Part shown: positions 57,090-64,000 of the stretch, one piece after another | How positions within the stretch are numbered: position 1 is the first letter of the stretch | Layout: the number at the start of each line of letters is the position of its first letter | Source: Methanocella_A sp963792125 | Lineage (GTDB): Archaea > Halobacteriota > Methanocellia > Methanocellales > Methanocellaceae | Assembly: GCA_963792125.1 (NCBI GenBank) | Contig: CAWBVA010000012.1 | Location: 1-64,000 of the forward strand | DNA: 64,000 nucleotides | Reading direction: 5' to 3' | Translations under genes and position numbers: made by a program | The notes under the pieces: model-generated | What the model saw: the letters and a program-made list of their open reading frames with translations, nothing else | Databases searched by the model: none | What the model was told of the DNA's origin: nothing

Positions 57090-58600
57090 TGGCTACCCAG
57101 GTCCCCCCGGAATTCACGGTCGACATCGACGAGCGTAAGTGTGCCCGTTGCAAGCGCTGCGTCACGGAGTGCGGCTTCGAGGCACTCACCTACAGCAAGG
57201 AATACGACGCCATCATCCCGGATGACGGAAAGTGCGTAGCGTGCCACCGGTGCGTCACCATGTGCCCGAAACATGCCATTCGCGTGAAGGACAATTCGCT
57301 TGCATACAAGGCCAATGCCAACTTTACCGACATTCACCGCAAGAATATCCTGAAGCAGGCAGAGACCGGGGGCATCCTGCTCACGGCCATGGGCTGCGAC
57401 CAGGACTACCCGGTCCTCTGGGACAACATACTCATCGACGCCTGCCAGGTCACCAACCCGTCCATCGACCCGCTGCGGGAGCCCATGGAGTTGCGGACCT
57501 ACATCGGCCGCAAGCCGGACCGGCTGGAGTTCAACACGGATGACGGCATCCTCAAGCTCAAGACGGAGCTGGCGCCGAACCTGAAGCTGGACTTCCCCGT
57601 CGTGTTCGGCGGCATGTCCTACGGCGCGGTCAGCCATAACGTGCATAAGTCGCTGATAATGGCTGCCGAGCGCTGCGGTACCTTCATGAACACGGGTGAA
57701 GGCGGCCTGCACCGGGAGTTCTATAAGTATGGCGACCATGTCATCGTACAGTGCGCTTCGGGCCGATTCGGCGTCCACGAGGATTACCTGAACGCCGGTG
57801 CCGCTGTCGAGATCAAGATCGGCCAGGGCGCCAAGCCGGGCATCGGCGGCCACCTGCCGGGCGAGAAGGTCAGCGAGGACGTGTCGAAGACCAGGATGAT
57901 CCCGCAGGGCACGGACGCGTTATCACCTGCGCCGCACCACGACATTTATTCCATCGAGGACCTGTCGCAGTTGATCTATGCGCTCAAGGAGGCAACCCGT
58001 TATAAGAAGCCGGTAGGTGTCAAGGTCGCGGCCGTCCACAATATTGCGGCGATCTGCAGCGGCATCGTCCGCGCCGGTGCGGACTATATCGCCATCGACG
58101 GGTTCAGGGGCGGCACAGGGGCTGCACCCCGGGTAATACGGGACAACGTGGGCATCCCCATCGAGCTGGCGCTTGCGGCCGTCGACGACCGGCTGCGCCA
58201 GGAAGGAATCCGCAATCAGACATCTATCATCTGCGGAGGCGGCATCCGGCAGAGTTCGGACGTCATCAAGGCCGTCGCGCTGGGTGCGGACGCCGTCATG
58301 ATCGGCACGAGCGCGCTCGTTGCGCTGGGCTGTCGCATCTGTCAGAAGTGTAATACCAACCGGTGCTCCTGGGGCATCGCTACCCAGAACCCGCGCCTGA
58401 CTGCCCGGCTCGACCCTGAGGAGGGGGCGCAGCGGCTGACGAACCTGCTGAACGGCTGGAGCCACGAGACGCAGGAAGTGCTCGGCGCGCTGGGCGTGAA
58501 CGCCATCGAAAGCCTGCGCGGCAGCAGAGAGAGACTGCGCGGCGTAGGGCTGGACGAGAAGACACTGGAAATACTGGGCATCAAGCCCGCGGGGCGATAA
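57089..58600 (+). CDS. Archaeal glutamate synthase, FMN/Fe-S catalytic subunit with ferredoxin domain (GltB2)
   Basis: 503 residues. N-terminal ferredoxin: CARCKRCVTEC (Cys 18, 21, 24, 28) and CVACHRCVTMCP (49, 52, 55, 59), two [4Fe-4S] clusters that replace the separate small subunit of bacterial GOGAT. The rest is the TIM-barrel synthase domain: FPVVFGGMSYGAVSH, GQGAKPGIGGHLPGEKV, DGFRGGTGAAP (FMN/2-oxoglutarate site) and CRICQKCNTNRCSWGIATQ for a 3Fe-4S cluster. It forms glutamate from 2-oxoglutarate and ammonia using reduced ferredoxin-type electrons. ATG 57089 overlaps the GltB1 stop. Confidence 0.93.
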   Translation: MATQVPPEFTVDIDERKCARCKRCVTECGFEALTYSKEYDAIIPDDGKCVACHRCVTMCPKHAIRVKDNSLAYKANANFTDIHRKNILKQAETGGILLTAMGCDQDYPVLWDNILIDACQVTNPSIDPLREPMELRTYIGRKPDRLEFNTDDGILKLKTELAPNLKLDFPVVFGGMSYGAVSHNVHKSLIMAAERCGTFMNTGEGGLHREFYKYGDHVIVQCASGRFGVHEDYLNAGAAVEIKIGQGAKPGIGGHLPGEKVSEDVSKTRMIPQGTDALSPAPHHDIYSIEDLSQLIYALKEATRYKKPVGVKVAAVHNIAAICSGIVRAGADYIAIDGFRGGTGAAPRVIRDNVGIPIELALAAVDDRLRQEGIRNQTSIICGGGIRQSSDVIKAVALGADAVMIGTSALVALGCRICQKCNTNRCSWGIATQNPRLTARLDPEEGAQRLTNLLNGWSHETQEVLGALGVNAIESLRGSRERLRGVGLDEKTLEILGIKPAGR

Positions 58601-58601
58601 C

Positions 58602-59349
58602 ATGACGGAGATCGACGCCACTGACGTGCAGTACAGGGACCTGAACGAGCGCATCCATAAGCTTGTGGACAACGGAGAGAAGCACATAGTGCTCCGCAAC
58701 GTCTGCGGCCAGAAGTTCATCGGCGACGCCCTCAAGGGCAACCTGAAGATCGACGTCTACGGCATACCCGGCAACGACCTGGCAGCTTTCATGAACGGTC
58801 CCGAGATCGAGGTCCACTCCAACGGCCAGGACAGCATCGGCAACACGATGAACGCAGGCAAAGTCATCATTCACGGCCACGCCGGCGACGTCATCGGATA
58901 CGCCATGAGGGGCGGCAAGATCTTCATCAAGGGCGACGTCGGCTACCGGGTCGGCATCCACATGAAGTCCTATAAGGACAACGTCCCGTACATCGTCATC
59001 GGCGGCTGCGCCAGCAACTTCTTCGGCGAGTACATGGCCGGCGGTGTCATGGTGCTGCTCGGCATCGGCAACGATGGCCAGCCCGTTCCGGCCAACCGTC
59101 GCAGGCGACTACGTAGGTGCTGGCATGCACGGCGGTATGATATACGTCAGGGGCGACATCGACGACCGCTACCTCGGACGCGAGGTCAAAAAGCTGGAGC
59201 TGGACGAGGATGACCATAAACGCCTGTCCGGGCTGGTCAAAGAATATTGCCAGCACTTCGGATGCGACTACGACGAGATCATGGCGAAGAAGTTCATCAA
59301 GCTGGCGCCAAAGTCTCACCGGCCTTACGGCAACCTGTACGCCCACTAA
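58602..59349 (+). CDS. Archaeal glutamate synthase, GXGXG-domain subunit (GltB3), frame broken
   Basis: About 248 residues once corrected. A right-handed beta-helix with the GXGXG repeats: DAFMNGPEIEVHSNGQDSIGNTMNAG-like turns, VIHGHAGDVIGYAMRGGKIFIKGDVGYRVG and GVMVLLG. It stabilises the synthase/amidotransferase assembly. An extra base near 59099 (CCAACCGTCGCAGGCG) splits it; the second part starts VAGDYVGAGMHGGMIYVRGDID. It starts one base after the GltB2 stop, so all three genes are one operon. A T-rich signal (CTTACTTTTTCTT) follows the stop. Confidence 0.88.
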
Positions 59350-59381
59350 GGCCTTACTTTTTCTTGCATAAAATATTGCGT

Positions 59382-60164
59382 TTACAGCGGGCTTTTACCA
59401 TCGAACGTCTTAAGCTCAAGCTTCCCGTCGATGATCTTAATATAAGTGTTCTTCGGGATACCCGGACTTTCCCGTGGGCCGGAAACCCAGCTGCCTGTGT
59501 TTGCAACGAAATTATCCTGGCTGACGAACGGGTCGTGGGTATGCCCGAAGATGAGCTTCTCGTCCGGGCGTATGCCAAGCGGGACATCCTTGCCTCCAGA
59601 CAACGCCAGCCTGCGTATCCGGTCTTCGTAGTCGGGGTTACGGCGCCCCGTTTTTATTGCCCGGTAGCGCCACCAGGACTCCCTGCGGTTCTCTATCCAG
59701 TTCCACAGGTTGCTGGCATACTCGCCGAAAATATCTTCCGTATAGCACATGCGCTCACAAAACTTTTCATAGGCCTCGACACTGAGAGGCTCGAAATTTG
59801 CCAGCACCTCGAGCTCGTACCCGTGGGTGAAAAACAGCCTGGCGTCATCGTCTGACAGCCGTAGCGACTGACAGACGGGGAACTGGTAGCTGTGCTCGTA
59901 GCGTTTGCTGCGACACAGCAGGCTGTAATCGTGGTTGCCGATCACGTAGTGGGTTTTTTTAGCCTTCAGTCCCTCGATCCGTTCCAGCACGTCCGAGCTC
60001 TCGACGATCACCTGCGCATTGTTGCAGCGCCAGAAGTCCATGATATCGCCAAGCAGCACCAGGTGATCTACATCCGTGCTGTCGCACAGGCTTAAAAAGT
60101 CCATAAACGCGTCCCTGTGGCTGCCCTCGCAGCCCAGGTGGACGTCGGAAACAGCTATGATCAT
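59382..60164 (-). CDS. Calcineurin-like metallophosphoesterase
   Basis: 260 residues. Complete dimetal motif set: SDVHLG (Asp7, His9), GDIMDFW (Asp near 40), GNHD (near 76), THG (near 114) and GHTH (near 208). The family includes UDP-diacylglucosamine and small-molecule phosphoesterases; the substrate cannot be told. Start MIIAVSDVHLG at 60164. It converges with GltB3, 32 bases apart. Confidence 0.9.
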   Translation of the reverse strand: MIIAVSDVHLGCEGSHRDAFMDFLSLCDSTDVDHLVLLGDIMDFWRCNNAQVIVESSDVLERIEGLKAKKTHYVIGNHDYSLLCRSKRYEHSYQFPVCQSLRLSDDDARLFFTHGYELEVLANFEPLSVEAYEKFCERMCYTEDIFGEYASNLWNWIENRRESWWRYRAIKTGRRNPDYEDRIRRLALSGGKDVPLGIRPDEKLIFGHTHDPFVSQDNFVANTGSWVSGPRESPGIPKNTYIKIIDGKLELKTFDGKSPL

Positions 60165-60311
60165 AGATTGCCCCGTGAACCCTCGCTAATTAGAAGTCAG
60201 AGGTAATACGGGAACAGGATTGAAATAACTTTTTCTCGTTGCACGGAGGGCACGGGGGAACAGAGGGTATGATAACATTGATTCTGAAATCGAATAAAGA
60301 ATTGTACAGGC

Positions 60312-60478
60312 AATTGTCAGGGGAACTTTTTGGTAAAAGGTTCCCTGTGTGCCCTCAAAAACTATCGCAGTTTGTGCCTTCGGCACATGCGTCCGGTGTC
60401 GTGAGTCAGGAGGGCCTTTTCTGGAACAAGGTTCCCCCGACAGCCCTCACGAAAACGCAGCCCCGCGAAAACCAGCAG
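60312..60478 (-). repeat. Family B element, diverged copy
   Basis: GTCAGGGGAACTTTTTGGTAAAAGGTTCCCTG, then the shared segment CTATCGCAGTTTGTGCCTTC, CCGGTGTCGTGA and a final GCCCCGCGAAAACCAGCAG, as in the copy at 48276. No tRNA is next to it. The preceding bases 60239-60265 hold a family A-like word (CACGGAGGGCACGG). Confidence 0.8.
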
Positions 60479-60529
60479 CACAAAAACAGTAAAATAGGAC
60501 ATCGGAGATATTACATTCAATTGTCGGGG

Positions 60530-61904
60530 ATGCAATTGTTCGAGCCTAAGATTTATAAAAAGAACGGGCTGGAAGCCTTTCGCCTGTTAGGCAGCGACGG
60601 CAGCGAGTTCTTCTATGAGGGCGCCATCGACTGTGACGAGAGCGAGCTCTTCAAGGATGCCGTCGGCCGGATGTATTATATGGTCACCTCCAGGGTAGGC
60701 GGCCCTGTAAAGTACTACGTGGAACTGGACCCGCAGGTGCCCCGGATACCGCTGGCCGGGGAAGTAAAGAAGGAAAAGGACATCTCGCGCCTGGTCAGTG
60801 CATCTCCCCGGATGGGAGCGTCGCTGCCGGACGACATTTACGTCGTCGCCGGAAGCCCCTCATGCCGAAGCGACTGAGGAGACGGTGCCGGAAGACGTCC
60901 CGGAGAGCGTTATTAACGTCATATATAAAAAAGCTCCCGGGCAGCCAGTGACAACGCCGTTGCCAGTCCCGGAAGAGACACCTGTCATGAAGCCAGTGAC
61001 AACGCCGTTGCCAGTCCAGGAAGAGACACCTGTCATGAAGCCCGAGGCTTCCGAAGCGATTCATGCGATGTTCTCGCCCAAAGTGGACATATTGCACCCG
61101 CCCGGAGCGCAGCCCGAGAAGACAGATGCTGATGAGAAATATCCTCCGCCGGGAGGAGCCGGGAAAAAGCGGTCGCTCAAATGGCCTGCCGCCATCGCCA
61201 TATTCATCGTGCTGGTAGCGGTCATTGCCACAGGCGTATATGTCGTGAGGCCGGACGCCTACGACGGGCTGCGGTCACTGTACGCGCACCCGTCGGCTAC
61301 GCCCCAGCCCACGCCGGTCCCGACTGCTGAACCGACACCGACACCGACGCCCGTCCCCACGGCAGCGCCGGACCAGACTATCACGCTTGACGACGTTTCC
61401 AGGCTCATCGATCCTGAAAGTCCCGTCGTGCTGGCATTGGCCCGGGACCACACGAACGTGTCTTCGGACGGGGACATGGTCATGCAGGCCTGCGATCTGT
61501 TCAGCTACGTGAACGCCAGGTGGAATGATTCGGATAACTACACCGAGCCGCGGAAGGCCAGCGAGATCGCCGGCTCCCTTGAAGGCACGCAGAAGGACTA
61601 CACGGTCCTGATGTACGCGCTGATGCAATCGATACACGTCGAATCCAGAGTGGTCTTCTCCTACAACGGCGATCTGCTCCGCTACTACCCGGAGGTGTTC
61701 GCCTCCAACATGACAGCGGGATACAACGCGGCCGTGCAGGAGCTGAATACCAGGTACGGCGTGACCTCGCCGCAGGGACACTCGGACGATACGGGCTACT
61801 GGATTTCCTTGAGCATGGGCGACTTCCCGGGCGTCAGGCCTGACGGTGCCACGCTTGAGTATGCCCTCTACAATGGCATGATCAGCCCGATCAAGACCAG
61901 CTAA
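60530..61904 (+). CDS. Membrane protein with C-terminal degenerate transglutaminase-like domain, frame broken
   Basis: About 458 residues once corrected. The N-terminal cytosolic part (MQLFEPKIYKKNGLEAFRLLG...) is unrecognised. An extra base near 60850 shifts the frame to PEAPHAEATEETVPEDVPE. A 16-residue repeat (PVTTPLPV[PQ]EETPVMK) occurs twice. A single TM helix at about residues 215-240 (WPAAIAIFIVLVAVIATGVYV) is followed by a Pro/Thr spacer and an outer domain. In the outer domain, ARDHTNVSSDGDMVMQACDLFSYVNARW and GTQKDYTVLMYALMQSIHVESRVV fit the transglutaminase-like layout (GDCxDxAxLxxxLLxxxGIxAR) with the catalytic Cys missing. Probably a non-catalytic scaffold; fold assignment is an inference. 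Its stop is 30 bases before the histidine kinase. Confidence 0.7.
60945..61040 (+). repeat. 48-base tandem duplication inside the membrane protein gene
   Basis: Two copies (60945-60992, 60993-61040) differ by one codon (CCG versus CAG). They encode PVTTPLPV[P/Q]EETPVMK twice, a recent in-frame duplication in the linker before the TM helix. Confidence 0.9.
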
Positions 61905-61934
61905 GACGCCGGCTGTGCCGGCCGGAGATCGGCA

Positions 61935-63884
61935 ATGGTAAACATAGAGCGCAAGCACATCCGCGAGTACGCGATGAACCTGCTTATCATCGCAGCCCTC
62001 GCGGTCATTATCATCGGCCTCTATTTTCACGTGATGCAGGCACTGCTGCCTATAGCGGCGCTCTTGCTGGCCCTGGGTATCTTCCTGACAAGTACGGATG
62101 CAAATGTCCGTAACCTGTCGGGGATACTATCATTCTATTTCGGTGCCAGCACGCTGTCCAATGTAGCCTGGTATCTGGTCCCCGCCATTGTCGACAGCGA
62201 CCTGGTGCAGACGGCCGACTATTATTACGTGACCGGCATGTTCTGGCTCTTAGGCTATGTGGGGATAGCATATGTGCTGCTCAACATGAAAAACTCCATG
62301 CAATGGTATATAGACCACAGGCTCGACCGACTGATCACGGCGATTGCCGTGATAGGCTTCTTCCTTGTAGCGCTCCTGGTCTTCCTGAACATGCGATGGG
62401 ACAGCCCGAACGTCATCGACATTCTCATACTGCTCGTTTACCTGTGCTTCGACATGATCATCCTTATGATGGCGCTGAAGCTCATCTACATGAACCTGAA
62501 GAGGAAGCTCAGGTTCCTTGTAAACGCGGTCCTGCTGTTCTTCGGCATCAATATGCTGGGCGACCTGCTCTTCGAGTGCCGGTGGCTGTTCAAGCTCAGC
62601 AGCATGATGTCATTCAATATTGTGGGCCTCGGGTGGGCGCTGAACATCAGGAACACCACCGACCTGGTATACGAGGTGGCGCTGCTGCTCATGACCGGCT
62701 GCCTGTTCCTGTACCTGATCGACCCGTTCCGCAGCAGGGCGCTCGATGACGCCCGGAGGCGACTGAAGGATACACAGCTATTTGTCGACGATCTCGTGGC
62801 CAAGTCGCCTGACGCAACCTGCATCTTCAGCCATGAGGGCCGCCTGCTGCTGGTCAACGACTCGTTCCTGCGCACATTCGGCCTGGACCGGAAAAACATA
62901 AGTAACGCTTTTAATATGTTCAGCCATGTGAGCCAGATCATGCCGGAGGAACGGATATTCCAGCAGATATCCATTGTAAGAAACGGCGAGACAGTGATCA
63001 TTCCCAGGATAAAAATTTCCGGCATCACGGGCGGGCGACAGGGCGACTTCTACATTAACCTGAAGGTGTTCCCCACATTCGGCGCCAGCGGCCGGATCAT
63101 CAACTACGTGATGATCATCGAGGACATCACCGACCGGGTCCGCCTGGAGGACGACCTGCTGAAGGCATACAGCAGCCTCAAAGAAGAGTACGAGCGCAAG
63201 ACGGACTTCACCAACGCGGCCGCACATGAATTGCGGACGCCGCTGACGCCGATCATCGGCTACACAGACATCCTGAAGTCGGAGATCGAGGACGAGCGCC
63301 ACCGGGGATACCTGGAGATCATCGAGCGTAACGCCATCAGGCAGAAGAACATGGTGAACCGTATGCTGGAGCTGGCCAGCCTGGACGCCGGCATGGCTCA
63401 CGTCAACAGTTCGGAGTTCCCGGTCCTGCCGCTGGTGAACGAAGTGGCCGACAACTACCGGACGGTCAACCCGGACATCCGGGTAGACGTGCCCGAAGGG
63501 CTCCGGGTAACGTCAGACGCCGACGTCATCCGTCACGTCCTCGACAACCTCGTCTCCAACGCGGTGAAATACAGCACGAACGGCGGGCAGATCGAGATAA
63601 GGGCTGTCGAGGACGGCGATCATTACCGGTTCTCGGTCAAAGACCAGGGCGCAGGCATCCCGCGGGACGAATGGGACCGCATCTTCGAGCGGTTCTACAT
63701 CGTCGGAGGCGACAAAGACAACCGCACCAGCGGCCGCGTGGGATTGGGCCTGGCGCTCGTAAAGGCGTACGTCAACCTGATCGGAGGTACGGTCTCGCTG
63801 GAGAGCGAGCCGGGCAAAGGCTCCACCTTTTTCTTCACGGTCCCTAAGGTGAACCAGACGGCTGGCCAGGCAGCTAACGTTTAA
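61935..63884 (+). CDS. Membrane histidine kinase with 7-helix sensor and PAS domain
   Basis: 649 residues. About eight hydrophobic helices in residues 12-262, resembling the archaeal 7TM sensor region; PAS domain about 281-400 (LVAKSPDATCIFSHEGRLLLVNDSF, IIEDITDRVRLEDDL); HisKA with His431 in AAAHELRTPLTPIIGY; HATPase with N-box DNLVSNAVKYS, G1 VKDQGAGIP, and G2 GRVGLGLALVKAY. It probably transfers phosphate to a response regulator not seen in this window. ATG 61935 follows GGAGATCGGCA. The upstream membrane protein, 30 bases away, may be co-transcribed and sense the same signal. Confidence 0.92.
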   Translation: MVNIERKHIREYAMNLLIIAALAVIIIGLYFHVMQALLPIAALLLALGIFLTSTDANVRNLSGILSFYFGASTLSNVAWYLVPAIVDSDLVQTADYYYVTGMFWLLGYVGIAYVLLNMKNSMQWYIDHRLDRLITAIAVIGFFLVALLVFLNMRWDSPNVIDILILLVYLCFDMIILMMALKLIYMNLKRKLRFLVNAVLLFFGINMLGDLLFECRWLFKLSSMMSFNIVGLGWALNIRNTTDLVYEVALLLMTGCLFLYLIDPFRSRALDDARRRLKDTQLFVDDLVAKSPDATCIFSHEGRLLLVNDSFLRTFGLDRKNISNAFNMFSHVSQIMPEERIFQQISIVRNGETVIIPRIKISGITGGRQGDFYINLKVFPTFGASGRIINYVMIIEDITDRVRLEDDLLKAYSSLKEEYERKTDFTNAAAHELRTPLTPIIGYTDILKSEIEDERHRGYLEIIERNAIRQKNMVNRMLELASLDAGMAHVNSSEFPVLPLVNEVADNYRTVNPDIRVDVPEGLRVTSDADVIRHVLDNLVSNAVKYSTNGGQIEIRAVEDGDHYRFSVKDQGAGIPRDEWDRIFERFYIVGGDKDNRTSGRVGLGLALVKAYVNLIGGTVSLESEPGKGSTFFFTVPKVNQTAGQAANV

Positions 63885-63935
63885 TAAGGGTTAACGTCCT
63901 GTAAGGATTATCGACAGGTTAGTGTGTGACCGCCA

Positions 63936-64000
63936 ATGGCGTTAAAAAAGATCTCGTTTCCTGCATTGAAGGTCCCGGATGACATGGCTTATATCCTGGG
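63936..64000 (+). CDS. Start of a further gene, cut by the window edge
   Basis: The reading MALKKISFPALKVPDDMAYIL starts at ATG 63936, downstream of a GTGTGTGA stretch. Only 21 codons are visible, so the product cannot be named. Confidence 0.4.
   Translation, partial: MALKKISFPALKVPDDMAYIL

Overview
The window looks like chromosomal DNA of a methanogen-related euryarchaeon. The closest guess is Methanocellales or Methanosarcinales, possibly a Methanocella; this is an inference from gene content, not a database match. Evidence: TATA-box promoters about 25-30 bases upstream of starts together with Shine-Dalgarno-like sites, an archaeal split glutamate synthase (three genes), a MJ1025-type cysteine desulfidase, a UbiA-type lipid prenyltransferase, a PGF-CTERM-like surface protein, bacterial-type gyrase, and compact intron-free genes. 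tRNA-Ser(GCU) and tRNA-Gly(GCC) are present. I saw no rRNA, CRISPR array, insertion sequence or phage genes.

Layout. 0-3.5 kb: a minus-strand ECF vitamin transporter operon (YkoE/YkoD/YkoC type, probably thiamine or its pyrimidine precursor), broken by seven frame changes. 3.5-16 kb: an orphan CcsA-like heme protein, a PKD surface protein, UbiA, and redox enzymes (flavodoxin, QueG-like Fe-S protein, disulfide oxidoreductase, FAD-Rieske fusion, nitroreductase, hemerythrin-like protein). 16-21 kb: a chagasin-like inhibitor, a degenerate cation-efflux protein and a three-gene partner-switching operon (STAS, SpoIIE phosphatase, HATPase kinase). 21-36 kb: metabolic, transport and regulatory genes (cysteine desulfidase, beta-propeller surface protein, PepT, TetR/MFS pair, AGCS symporter, MerR, SOUL, DUF169, flavodoxin, DUF1028). 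36-51 kb: two tRNA genes, an SprT-like protein, a tandem trio of MFS transporters, a cation/proton antiporter, DUF362 and TlyA. 51-60 kb: gyrB-gyrA followed by the glutamate synthase genes. 60-64 kb: a membrane protein with a degenerate transglutaminase-like domain, a 7-TM/PAS histidine kinase and the start of one more gene.

Two intergenic repeat families stand out. Family A comprises large hairpins whose arms are short words repeated in tandem (CACAGAGG, CACGAAG, CGCCAAG and others). At least ten occur. In all but one (7625-7724, whose arms are not purine-biased) the purine-rich arm comes first. Family B is a roughly 150-base element with three hairpins; two copies start immediately downstream of tRNA genes in the same orientation. 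About 20 single-base frame changes interrupt otherwise conserved genes, including gyrA and gyrB. They are best read as consensus errors in this sequence, so those genes are annotated over their full extent.
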